A stretch of DNA of 64,000 nucleotides from Oscillospiraceae bacterium (GTDB taxonomy: Bacteria > Bacillota > Clostridia > Oscillospirales > Ruminococcaceae). The notes below the pieces were generated by a model. That model had not been told where the DNA came from, ran no database searches, and saw only the letters and a program-made list of their open reading frames with translations. This document shows, one piece after another, positions 37,094 through 46,426 of the stretch (position 1 is its first letter; each line of letters opens with the position of its first letter). Position numbers and translations under genes: made by a program. Location of the stretch: the NCBI GenBank assembly GCA_014799385.1, contig JAAVIC010000020.1, positions 120,085 to 184,084 of the forward strand, read 5' to 3'.

Positions 37094-37831
37094 ATGAAAG
37101 TATATATACAATCCTACGAAAACAATATACCGCGGAATTATAATTTTATGAACGCGTATCAAGGTTTTCGCGAAATGGGATTTGAAACCGTTCATTTTTG
37201 TGATAAGGAAAAGCTCCGCGAAAGCAGTAAAGAAGACGTTGTGGTAGGATATGTCGATACGGTAAGGGAGCGTCTGTATGATTTTGGACTTATTACACCG
37301 GATATAGATTATCCCGATGAACTGCGGAAGTATCTGGGGCGAAAAATTTGGAAAGCAAAAATGAATGAAGTAAGCGATGACCCGGAAAAGTGGCCTGTGT
37401 TTGTGAAACCGCTTGAGGATAAGCAATTTACCGGAGTTGTTATACATTCTCCGAAGGATTTGATAGGCTGCGGAATAATGGGTGTGAATCAAGATGTTTA
37501 TTGTTCCGAGGTTGTTGACTTTGCAGCGGAGTGGAGATGCTTTGTGCGGTATGGAAGAATATTGAGCGTAAGACCGTACAAGGGAGATTGGAGAAAGCAA
37601 TACGATTATAAGGTGATAGAAAGCGCAGTCAAAGATTTTTCCTCCGCTCCTGCTGGCTATTCGGCGGATTTCGGGATAACCCGTGACGGAAGAACCTTAT
37701 TGATTGAAATTAATGACGGTTATTCATTAGGCTGTTACGGATTATTTTATATTGATTACGCAAAGCTGCTTTCGGCGCGTTGGGCTGAACTGACGAATAC
37801 GAAAGACGAGTGTGCTTTCGATATAATTTAA
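37094..37831 (+). CDS. ATP-grasp domain protein (DUF4343-like)
   Basis: VFVKPLEDKQFTGVV, SEVVDFAAEWRCFVRYGRIL, LLIEINDGYSLGCYGL. Confidence 0.75.
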   Translation: MKVYIQSYENNIPRNYNFMNAYQGFREMGFETVHFCDKEKLRESSKEDVVVGYVDTVRERLYDFGLITPDIDYPDELRKYLGRKIWKAKMNEVSDDPEKWPVFVKPLEDKQFTGVVIHSPKDLIGCGIMGVNQDVYCSEVVDFAAEWRCFVRYGRILSVRPYKGDWRKQYDYKVIESAVKDFSSAPAGYSADFGITRDGRTLLIEINDGYSLGCYGLFYIDYAKLLSARWAELTNTKDECAFDII

Positions 37832-37850
37832 CATAAGGAGTTGACGGTCG

Positions 37851-38984
37851 ATGACCGATTGGATAACCAAAGTAAAAACCCCGTGCTACGTTATTGACGA
37901 ACGGCGGCTGCGTGAGAATCTCGAAATTCTCAAAGATGTGCGGGAGCGTTCGGGATGCAAAATTCTGTTGGCGCAGAAAGCGTATTCCGCGTTCGCGACA
38001 TATCCGCTTATTGCGGAATATCTGGACGGCTGCACGGCGAGCGGCTTGTACGAGGCGCGTCTGGGATACGAGGAAATGGCGAAACCGTTCGGCAAGGAGA
38101 ATCACATCTTCTCGCCCGCCTATCGTGATGAGGACTTTGACGAAATCGCCGAGAAATGCGGACATATAAGCTTTAACAGCATTCACCAGTACGAGAAATT
38201 CAAGGACAGGGTGAAAAACGCGTCCTGCGGGATTCGTATTAATCCCGAACATTCCACGCAGGAGCACGGAATTTACGACCCGTGTGGCGAATTTTCACGA
38301 TTGGGCGCAACGATCGCGAATTTCCCCGAGCTGCCCGATGGCATAAAAGGACTGCACTTCCATACGCTGTGTGAACAAAACGCGGGTGCGCTGAGCGAAA
38401 CAATGGCGGCGGTAACGGAGAAATTCGGGAAGTTCCTCGGTAAAATCGAGTGGCTGAATATGGGCGGCGGACATCACATCACGCGCCCCGATTATGATGT
38501 CGATTTGTTGATTGAGGTGATTAAATCCACGCGGAATCGGTACGAATTTGACGTGTATCTCGAGCCGGGCGAGGCAATCGCGCTGAACGCGGGGTATCTC
38601 GTCACAACGGTTCTGGACACGCTGCAAAACGGTATGGATATCGCGATTACGGACGCTTCCGCGGCTTGTCATATGCCGGACGTTCTGGAGATGCCGTACC
38701 GCCCGAACATCATCGGCGCGGGGAATCCCGGCGAGAATCCGTACACATACAGGTTGGGCGGAAACACCTGCCTTGCGGGGGACATAATCGGCGACTATTC
38801 GTTCGAGAACAAGCTCCGCGAGGGCGACAGACTGGTTTTCACGGATATGGCGATATACTCGATGTGCAAAAACAACACCTTCAACGGGATTCCTCTGCCG
38901 TCGATTTATCTGCTGCGTGAAAGCGAAGAACTTGAACTGCTGCGGGAGTTCGGCTATGAGGACTTCAAGAACAGATTGTCATGA
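37851..38984 (+). CDS. nspC: carboxynorspermidine decarboxylase
   Basis: TPCYVIDERRLRENLEIL, LAQKAYSAFATYPL, GLHFHTLCEQN, LNMGGGHHITRPDYD, YLEPGEAIALNAGYLV. Confidence 0.94.
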   Translation: MTDWITKVKTPCYVIDERRLRENLEILKDVRERSGCKILLAQKAYSAFATYPLIAEYLDGCTASGLYEARLGYEEMAKPFGKENHIFSPAYRDEDFDEIAEKCGHISFNSIHQYEKFKDRVKNASCGIRINPEHSTQEHGIYDPCGEFSRLGATIANFPELPDGIKGLHFHTLCEQNAGALSETMAAVTEKFGKFLGKIEWLNMGGGHHITRPDYDVDLLIEVIKSTRNRYEFDVYLEPGEAIALNAGYLVTTVLDTLQNGMDIAITDASAACHMPDVLEMPYRPNIIGAGNPGENPYTYRLGGNTCLAGDIIGDYSFENKLREGDRLVFTDMAIYSMCKNNTFNGIPLPSIYLLRESEELELLREFGYEDFKNRLS

Positions 38985-39010
38985 CAGTTAAGGGAAGTTT
39001 TTGGTGATTC

Positions 39011-39120
39011 GTGCAAATTGCGAAAGCGAGCGGTGCGGCATACCGCGTAGCGGTGTGCCGTGCCGCTCAGCTAGCATAAACGAGCGTAAGCTCGTTTGTG
39101 CGGTTCGCAATTTGCCATTT
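39011..39120 (+). repeat. family A element, copy A5
   Basis: GTGCAAATTGCGAAAGCGAGC ... GGTTCGCAATTTGCCATTTAGATAAGGAG. Confidence 0.85.
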
Positions 39121-39135
39121 AGATAAGGAGTTAAG

Positions 39136-39789
39136 ATGGCTATTCAATATAATATGGATCCGTTTGCGGCTTTGAAAATAATCTATCAAGGGGCAACGGA
39201 CGGCTTTGCCGCCGAGGACTTTGTGATAAACGAGCGTGAGCGCGGAATCACACTTCCTATGGTGCTGAAGCGGTTTCTGCTGGATTATGGGTATATGACT
39301 GTAAACCGAATCTCCGACAGCGTTCGCTGGCTTCACCCGAATATAATGTCCGAGCGCGTATTCAGGTACGGGAGCAATGACGAACTTCCGCTGGTATTGA
39401 TAGGAAGACTCCAGGACTATCAGGTCGCGATTTCGGATACCTCTGCCGACAACCCGACAATCTTCTTGTTGAAAACCGCCCCGAATGAAACACAGATACT
39501 TCCAAGCGATGACACGCTTATCGAGATATTCAAGGTTCAGATTTGCTCTGTTCTGATGAATTACGAAGGCTCTGTAACCGCGGACGAGCCGGAATTAGCC
39601 GCGCGGCTTTTGCGGGAGAATATGGTGAACTTAGACTTGATCGCCAATAATCCCAAGCTTCGCCGCGAGTATTCGCTGAACTTCTCCGAGGAAATGCGGA
39701 CATTCGTTGTCGCGGAATACATCGAAGGGGAACTTTCACGTTTCTTCTTTATAAGGAATGAACAATTCCTTTCAGGAGTAAATTCATAA
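39136..39789 (+). CDS. hypothetical protein
   Basis: 217-aa ORF; ATAAGGAG SD supplied by the adjacent repeat end. Confidence 0.6.
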   Translation: MAIQYNMDPFAALKIIYQGATDGFAAEDFVINERERGITLPMVLKRFLLDYGYMTVNRISDSVRWLHPNIMSERVFRYGSNDELPLVLIGRLQDYQVAISDTSADNPTIFLLKTAPNETQILPSDDTLIEIFKVQICSVLMNYEGSVTADEPELAARLLRENMVNLDLIANNPKLRREYSLNFSEEMRTFVVAEYIEGELSRFFFIRNEQFLSGVNS

Positions 39790-39826
39790 AAAATCTCCCG
39801 CTGAAAGGCGGGAGTCTTTTTGTCCT
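39788..39826 (+). terminator. rho-independent terminator
   Basis: aaaaaatctcccgctgaaaggcgggagtcttttt. Confidence 0.8.
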
Positions 39827-39984
39827 TAAATCCCAAGATGTGGATACTTCCCCTTGATGTGGTGTACATATATAGTAAAAGTGCACAGAAAAAGCCACAA
39901 CAGAACGAAAAATACAGTATACTTTTTGTTGAAATTGCACAAAAATATGAACAAAATTTAGTCTTGATTTTTTTCGTTTAGCCC

Positions 39985-40013
39985 TTGAAAAAAATTTTTG
40001 TATGGGTTATAAT
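39985..40013 (+). promoter_or_regulatory. SigA-like promoter TTGAAA-17-TATAAT upstream of mraZ
   Basis: hexamers with 17-nt spacer. Confidence 0.6.
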
Positions 40014-40211
40014 ATAAATGTGGGGAAAAGTGGTGAGAAAATCCACTGTTTTGGTGAAAAGTTAATAAAAATATATAGATTCATCAAAATTCCCGAAAAA
40101 GGAAAATATATCAAATCTACGAAAAACACCGTCTGAGGAGGACGGACGCGCTTTTCAAAAGGGGCATTGCCGCAGGGTATCACGCGGCGATGAAAGCTCA
40201 AGGCAGGGGGG

Positions 40212-40637
40212 ATGGAAATGTACGGCGAATACGAACATACCGTGGACGCTAAGGGCCGTATGAACTTTCCCGCGAAACTGCGAGAGGAGTTCGGCGATCA
40301 CTTTTTCATCTGCAAGAGCTTTAACGAAAAGTGCTTAACGGTTTACACCGAGGAGAGCTGGGAGGCATTGAAAACCAGTCTTAAGGGTAAGCCGACAAAG
40401 GTTGCGCTGCCGATCGAGCGTTTTTTGTTCGGTAGCGCGTGCGAGGCTGAACCCGATAAACAGGGCAGAATCGCGATAGCTCCCGCACTGCGTACATACG
40501 CGAATATTACCGGCGAGGTCGTGGTCGTAGGACTGGTCGACCGCGCCGAAATCTGGGACAAGCAGCTATGGGAGGAGTATAACGCCAACACATCTCCCGA
40601 GGATATTGCGGGAATGGCGGAGGAATTGAGCATTTGA
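40212..40637 (+). CDS. mraZ: transcriptional regulator MraZ
   Basis: YGEYEHTVDAKGRMNFPAKLREEF; PDKQGRIAIAPALR. Confidence 0.96.
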   Translation: MEMYGEYEHTVDAKGRMNFPAKLREEFGDHFFICKSFNEKCLTVYTEESWEALKTSLKGKPTKVALPIERFLFGSACEAEPDKQGRIAIAPALRTYANITGEVVVVGLVDRAEIWDKQLWEEYNANTSPEDIAGMAEELSI

Positions 40638-41563
40638 TGGAATTTAAGCACACAACGGTGCTGCTGCGCGAAACGGTTGACGGAGCGTTTTCAGACCCAA
40701 AGGGCGTTTATGCGGATTTAACCACGGGCGGCGGCGGTCATAGTCTGGAATTGGCAAAACGGCTCTCGGGGGGGAGATTGATTTGCCTTGACCAGGACGC
40801 GGAGGCTTTGGATGCTGCCGGGGGGCGGCTGAAGGGGTATCCCGTGACATTTGTGCGGAGAAACTTCCGCGATTTGGAAAAAGTGCTGGACGAGCTGGGG
40901 ATTGAAACGCTCGATGGCATTATCGCGGATCTGGGGGTTTCGTCACATCAGCTTGATGACGCGGAGCGGGGATTCTCGTTCCATAATGACGCGCCGTTGG
41001 ATATGCGTATGAGCGGCGAGGGGCTTTCGGCTCGGGACGTGGTGAACGTCTACACTGAGGAAGAGCTAAGACGGATTTTGTTCGAATACGGAGAGGAGAA
41101 ATTCGCTCCGAAGATCGCTCGCGCAATCGTTACAGAACGCGGGAAAAACCCGATAGAAACAACAGGGCAGCTCGCGGAGATAATCAAAAACAGCGTTCCT
41201 GCGGCGTATCGTAGAGAGAAAAATCCGTGCCGCAAGAGCTTTCAGGCAATTCGCATTGAGGTGAACGGCGAACTTGACGCGTTGGATTCGGTGTTGGAAA
41301 TCGGGTTCAACCGTCTGAAAATCGGCGGGAGAATGTCAATTATTACATTCCACTCGTTGGAGGACAGAATCGTCAAGAATCGTTTTCGGGAATTCTGTAC
41401 GGGCTGTACTTGTCCGCCCGAATTTCCCGTGTGTGTGTGCGGAAAATTGCCGCGCGGCGAATTGATTACAAAGAAACCGATTACACCGAGCGAGGAGGAG
41501 TTGGAAAGCAATTCCAGAAGCCGAAGCGCGAAGCTGAGAGTGATCGGTAAAATAAGAGATTAG
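40637..41563 (+). CDS. rsmH: 16S rRNA (cytosine1402-N4)-methyltransferase
   Basis: HTTVLLRETVDG, ADLTTGGGGHS, DLGVSSHQLDDAERGFSF, ITFHSLEDRIVK. Confidence 0.96.
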   Translation: MEFKHTTVLLRETVDGAFSDPKGVYADLTTGGGGHSLELAKRLSGGRLICLDQDAEALDAAGGRLKGYPVTFVRRNFRDLEKVLDELGIETLDGIIADLGVSSHQLDDAERGFSFHNDAPLDMRMSGEGLSARDVVNVYTEEELRRILFEYGEEKFAPKIARAIVTERGKNPIETTGQLAEIIKNSVPAAYRREKNPCRKSFQAIRIEVNGELDALDSVLEIGFNRLKIGGRMSIITFHSLEDRIVKNRFREFCTGCTCPPEFPVCVCGKLPRGELITKKPITPSEEELESNSRSRSAKLRVIGKIRD

Positions 41564-41612
41564 AGAATTGCGTTGTTCGTGATTCAAACGAAAGAAATTG
41601 GAAGTGAATTTA

Positions 41613-42116
41613 ATGGATTATAATAATACCAACCTCGCATATGACCTTTCACGGTTTGATATGTCGGGGCGTGAACAGCGCGAGGAACAGCGCAAAAAGG
41701 ACGCGGAAGCGCGTAAAATCCGTATGGCGCCGCAGCTTTCGGTGTCGAAAAGCGGCAGCAAGCTGTTGGTATTGGCGACCGCTGTGGCAGTTTTCGCGGC
41801 GCTTTTCGCGGTGAATTATTACAACGCGAAAAATGATGACGCGGCTCGAATGGTTTCCAAACAGCAAGCGATCCTTGCGGCGGCTCAAGAAGACAACGCG
41901 CTGCTGCAGAGCAAGCTGGACAGCAAGGTAAATATCGGTTTTATCGAGAAGTACGCTACCGAAACGCTTGGAATGACCAAGGTTGGCGCGCAACAGAAGA
42001 GGTATATCAGCGTGAACACCGAAAGCCTTATCGAAACCGCTCCCGATGACAGCAAGGGGTTCCTCGGTTCGATTAAGAAGGGCTTTGGGGACTTTTTGGA
42101 ATACATCGGATTCTGA
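41613..42116 (+). CDS. ftsL: FtsL-like septum formation protein
   Basis: single TM plus coiled coil between rsmH and pbp; IEKYATETLGMTK. Confidence 0.75.
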   Translation: MDYNNTNLAYDLSRFDMSGREQREEQRKKDAEARKIRMAPQLSVSKSGSKLLVLATAVAVFAALFAVNYYNAKNDDAARMVSKQQAILAAAQEDNALLQSKLDSKVNIGFIEKYATETLGMTKVGAQQKRYISVNTESLIETAPDDSKGFLGSIKKGFGDFLEYIGF

Positions 42117-42172
42117 CGGCATAATATAGGGGTGAACAAGCCCTGTGGCTGTCGGCATAATGCACAAAATCA

Positions 42173-42204
42173 GCAAAGCCGGCTTGATTCGGCTTTGCTT
42201 TTTT
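42173..42204 (+). terminator. terminator-like hairpin between ftsL and pbp
   Basis: gcaaagccggcttgattcggctttgctttttt. Confidence 0.7.
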
Positions 42205-42253
42205 GATTTCCGTTATCTGTTTTATCAAAGAAGATATTGTGGAGGAATGCGTT

Positions 42254-44686
42254 TTGGGAGATATGCGTAATTCGAGGAGAAAAAGAGATAATCGCGGATT
42301 ACTTCGGCGGATTTTCGACTTTGCGAGGAAAAAGGACGCCGAGGACGCTGAGAAAAAGCCGTTGATCGGTGCGCGCGGACGGCAGATGTTCATTTTGGTG
42401 TGCATTGTGGGATTCTCGATGTTTGTCGGGTATCACCTGTTGAAGTTCACCGTGCTGGACGGCGACCAATGGCGCGCGCTTGCGAATCGTCAGCAGATGT
42501 CCGAGCTTACCATCAAGGCGAATCGCGGCACTATCTATGACGCGAACGGAAGCGTCCTTGCGCAAAGCTCCACAGTGTGGGATATAATCATAGCTCCCAC
42601 GCCGATTCACTTGGCGGACGAGGAGCGCCGCAAGGCATATGACAAGCGTGTTAAGAACCTCAAAGAAGGAGAAACAATCGAGCCGTATGTTCCGCTTGCG
42701 GATTTGATTTGCGAGAACATCGCGAAAATTCTCGACATCTCTCCCGACGGAATGAAAAATGCCTGCGCGCATTATGATGATTCATATTACTACACCGTCA
42801 AGCGCAAGGTGGAAAAGCCCGAGGTTACGCTGATAAATCAGTTCCTCTCGGACAACAATATCCTGTCGGACTGCGTTTATCCCGAGGAATCCAGCAAGCG
42901 TTACTACCCTTCGGGAAGTCTTGCGTCCACAGTAATCGGATTCACCAACTTTGACGGGGACGGCGTTTACGGACTGGAAGCGTACTACGATGAGTACCTC
43001 CGCGGCACGGACGGCAAAGCGTTCTACATAAAGGATGGTCAAGGCAGAGCTGTAGAATATCGCAATGACAACTACTTCTCCGCCGTTGACGGAAACAGTC
43101 TTGTGCTGACTTTGGACGAGGTTATGCAGCACTATCTGGAGAAAAACCTCGAGCTTACCGTGTCGCAGTATGACGTAATAAACCGCGCCACAGGCATTAT
43201 AATGAACTGCAAAACAGGCGGAGTTATCGCGATGGCGACTGTTCCCTCGTTTGATTTGAACGATCCGAGTGAGATTGTCGGAACTTACGAAAAGGGACAG
43301 CTTGACGCTCTGAAAGCGTCCGGAGCCTCCGAGGAAGAATACGATAAATTGGAGGCTGCACTCCGCGAGCAGCAATGGAAGAATAAATCGGTCGTTGAGC
43401 TTTACAACCCCGGTTCGGTATTCAAGACTATAAGCTGTGCGGCGGGTCTGGATACGGAAGTAATCGATATGAACACCACATTCACCTGTGAGGGCGGAAT
43501 GGACGTTGCGGGGCAGTTTATTCACTGTTGGAATTGGGGCGGTCACGGAACGCTGACAACACAGGGCGCAATTACCAAGTCCTGTAACCCCGCGTTTATG
43601 CAGATAGGCGCGAAACTCGGCGCGGATAAGTTTTCAAGCTACTATGAGGCATTCGGATTTACTCGTCCTACGGGAATCGACCTTCCCGGCGAGGCAATGA
43701 GTATTTTCTATACGCGCGACCAAATGGGTCCCGTGGAGCTTGCTACCTCCGCGTTCGGACAGTCGCATAAAATCACGCCGATTCAGATGTGCACGGCATT
43801 GTGTGCGGTGGTAAACGGCGGAAAGCTCGTAACTCCACACCTTGTGGACAAAATCCTCGACAGCAACGGAAACGTGATCAAAACCATTGATCCGCAGGTA
43901 AAGCGTCAGGTAATCAGCGAGGAAACATCAAAACAAATGTGCACTATCTGGGAAACTATTGTTTCGGAAAACGGCGGCACAAACGCGTATATTGAGGGTT
44001 ACCGAATCGGCGGCAAGTCGGGAACTGCGGAAAAGGTTGACGAATACAACGCGGCAGGCGGCGAGGCAGGTGGCGCGACAATGCGTTATGTGGCTACATT
44101 CGCGGCGGCAGTTCCGATGGACGACCCGGAAATCGTAATGCTTATTGCAATCGATTCTCCGACAGGTGGTTCGTCATATTACGGTTCGGCGGTTGCCGCG
44201 CCCGTAGTATCGGCAGTGTTCAGCGAGGGTCTTGAGCATCTGGGGATTTATCCCACCTACACCGCCGAAGAGCAGGCGAAGATGGACGCGATAGTTCCGT
44301 ATGTGATAGGTCAAAATTCTATGAGAGCGCAAAGCGCGCTTGTTGAGCAAGGCTTTGGTATAGAGATAGTCGGCGATGATACGGGTGACGCGGTGGTAAC
44401 AAACCAGATTCCGTATTCGGGAATGAGCGTTCCCAAGGGTTCGACCGTGGTGCTGTATATGGGCGGCGCAGAAAGCGAAACGGCGATTGTTCCCGGTGTT
44501 ATCGGTCTGGATCTGGCTTCCGCCAACAGCGCGATAACCAACGCGGGATTCAACATAAAGGTTATCGGCGGCGCGGCGTCCAATTCCGAGGCGAAGGCTG
44601 TTTCGCAAAGCGTAAGCTCGGGTACAACGCTTGAAAAGGGTTCTGTGATTGAAGTCACGTTCCGAGTGGATACGCGTGATAACTAG
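42254..44686 (+). CDS. penicillin-binding protein (FtsI/SpoVD type) with C-terminal PASTA domains
   Basis: NRGTIYDANGSVLAQS, NPGSVFKTISCAAGL, KSCNPAFMQIG, GGKSGTAEKV; PASTA-like VPYVIGQNSMRAQSALVEQGF and VPGVIGLDLASANSAITNAGF; TTG start with GGAGG SD. Confidence 0.93.
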   Translation: MGDMRNSRRKRDNRGLLRRIFDFARKKDAEDAEKKPLIGARGRQMFILVCIVGFSMFVGYHLLKFTVLDGDQWRALANRQQMSELTIKANRGTIYDANGSVLAQSSTVWDIIIAPTPIHLADEERRKAYDKRVKNLKEGETIEPYVPLADLICENIAKILDISPDGMKNACAHYDDSYYYTVKRKVEKPEVTLINQFLSDNNILSDCVYPEESSKRYYPSGSLASTVIGFTNFDGDGVYGLEAYYDEYLRGTDGKAFYIKDGQGRAVEYRNDNYFSAVDGNSLVLTLDEVMQHYLEKNLELTVSQYDVINRATGIIMNCKTGGVIAMATVPSFDLNDPSEIVGTYEKGQLDALKASGASEEEYDKLEAALREQQWKNKSVVELYNPGSVFKTISCAAGLDTEVIDMNTTFTCEGGMDVAGQFIHCWNWGGHGTLTTQGAITKSCNPAFMQIGAKLGADKFSSYYEAFGFTRPTGIDLPGEAMSIFYTRDQMGPVELATSAFGQSHKITPIQMCTALCAVVNGGKLVTPHLVDKILDSNGNVIKTIDPQVKRQVISEETSKQMCTIWETIVSENGGTNAYIEGYRIGGKSGTAEKVDEYNAAGGEAGGATMRYVATFAAAVPMDDPEIVMLIAIDSPTGGSSYYGSAVAAPVVSAVFSEGLEHLGIYPTYTAEEQAKMDAIVPYVIGQNSMRAQSALVEQGFGIEIVGDDTGDAVVTNQIPYSGMSVPKGSTVVLYMGGAESETAIVPGVIGLDLASANSAITNAGFNIKVIGGAASNSEAKAVSQSVSSGTTLEKGSVIEVTFRVDTRDN

Positions 44687-44771
44687 TAGTTTTGTGGGTT
44701 GTAATCCAAAATCGACCTATTGGCAGCTAGAGTTTAGCGCATTATAACCCAAATCAACTTTTTGGCGGCTA

Positions 44772-44946
44772 GTGCAAATCCAAAATGCGAGCTATAGCGA
44801 CCGCCTTAATAGCGCGGCATCCGTGCCGCGCTTTGGGCGGTCGCTGGCAACGTCCTGTTGCCGCGGCATACCGCGCAGCGGTGTGCCGTGACGCTCAGCT
44901 AGAGCAGACGAGCTTCGCTCGTCTGCTCGGTTCGCAATTTGCTATT
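44772..44946 (+). repeat. family A element, copy A6 (mosaic; upstream of murE)
   Basis: 5' half like A1, 3' half identical to A8; ends AATTTGCTATTAAAATAAGGAG. Confidence 0.85.
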
Positions 44947-44969
44947 AAAATAAGGAGTTAAAGCTACTA

Positions 44970-46418
44970 ATGACAGTCAGAGAAGTGTTCACGGGGATTT
45001 GCTCCGTGCCCGAATCCCTTGCGGATAAAGAGGTTGCGGGCGTAACCTCCGACAGCCGCGAGGTTAAGGACGGGTTCGTGTTCGTGTGTATAAAGGGAGC
45101 GAACTTTGACGGACATTCCGTGGCGGAGAAATTTCGGGACGTCTGTGCAGCGGTGGTTACGGAACGTCCGCTTGGTCTTGAAAACGAAGTGACCGTACGG
45201 TCTACACGCGAGATTTACGCGCGGTTGTTGTCGAACTTCTGCGGAAATCCCACACGCGGGTTGAAGCTGTGCGCCGTTACAGGCACGAACGGCAAAACAA
45301 CTGTGGTGAACCTGTGTGCGCAAATCGTGCGGAATCTCGGGCATTCGAGCGGCATAATCGGCACGCTCGGAACGGACACGGGCGGCGGATTGGTCTACTC
45401 CCATGACGGACCGCCCACCACTCCCGAACCAAGGCGGCTGTACGAGTTGTTCGCCGAGATGAAAGAACGCGGCACGGAGTATTGTTTCATTGAGGCAAGC
45501 TCTCAGGCATTGGCGCAGTATCGGTTCGCGGCGGAGAATTTTGCGTCCGCTGCGTTTACCAATCTCACAAGAGACCATTTGGACTATCATGGCACGATGG
45601 AGAACTATTTTCTTGCCAAACGGCGGCTGTTCGGTATGTGCCGAAACGCGGTGGTGAATATTGATGACGAATACGGCGCACAAATCGCGGAGTATTGCCG
45701 CGAAACGGGAGTTCCGGTGTATACGGTTTCAACGGAAAAGGACGCGGATTATAAAGCCGAGTTCATAAAGCTTCTGCCCGACCGCTCCGAATTTGTGCTG
45801 ACGGATTCGGCGGCGGGGAAGAGTTACCCAGTAAGATTCCGAATGACGGGTCTGTACAACGTCCTGAATGCCGTTGAAGCGGCAGTAACAGTTCATCTGA
45901 CGGGGATTCCGCTTGATGAGGTTATCGAGTCGCTCACGCGTATCGAGGGAGTATCCGGGAGGTTGGAAACGCTTTACAGCGGAGAGAAAACGGTGATTCG
46001 CGATTACGCGCACACCGAGGACGGACTTAAACAACTTTTGTCCACGCTGAAACCGTTGTGCAAGGGGCGGCTGATAACGGTATTCGGCGCGGCGGGGGAG
46101 CGTGACGCGGGCAAGCGTCCCGATATGGGCAGAGCGGCGGCGGAGTTTTCGGATCTGCTGATTGTCACTACCGACAGTCCGCGCCACGAAGACCCGCAGA
46201 AAACCATTGACGATGTGGTTCGCGGAATCCCCGAGGGAGTTTTGTATGAGGAGTTTGTCGACCGTAAAGAGGCGGTAATCCGCGCGCTGGAGCTGGCGCG
46301 GAAAGGCGATGTGGTCGCGCTGTGCGGCAAGGGTCACGAGGATTATCAGGCAATCGGCGACGAGTATTTACACTTCGACGAACGTGAGATCGTTGAAGAA
46401 TATTTCAGGAATAAGTAG
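44970..46418 (+). CDS. murE: UDP-N-acetylmuramoyl-tripeptide synthetase (MurE)
   Basis: VTGTNGKTTVVNL, FTNLTRDHLDYHGTMENYF, RDYAHTEDGLKQLL, GKGHEDYQ. Confidence 0.95.
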   Translation: MTVREVFTGICSVPESLADKEVAGVTSDSREVKDGFVFVCIKGANFDGHSVAEKFRDVCAAVVTERPLGLENEVTVRSTREIYARLLSNFCGNPTRGLKLCAVTGTNGKTTVVNLCAQIVRNLGHSSGIIGTLGTDTGGGLVYSHDGPPTTPEPRRLYELFAEMKERGTEYCFIEASSQALAQYRFAAENFASAAFTNLTRDHLDYHGTMENYFLAKRRLFGMCRNAVVNIDDEYGAQIAEYCRETGVPVYTVSTEKDADYKAEFIKLLPDRSEFVLTDSAAGKSYPVRFRMTGLYNVLNAVEAAVTVHLTGIPLDEVIESLTRIEGVSGRLETLYSGEKTVIRDYAHTEDGLKQLLSTLKPLCKGRLITVFGAAGERDAGKRPDMGRAAAEFSDLLIVTTDSPRHEDPQKTIDDVVRGIPEGVLYEEFVDRKEAVIRALELARKGDVVALCGKGHEDYQAIGDEYLHFDEREIVEEYFRNK

Positions 46419-46426
46419 GTGGAGAG

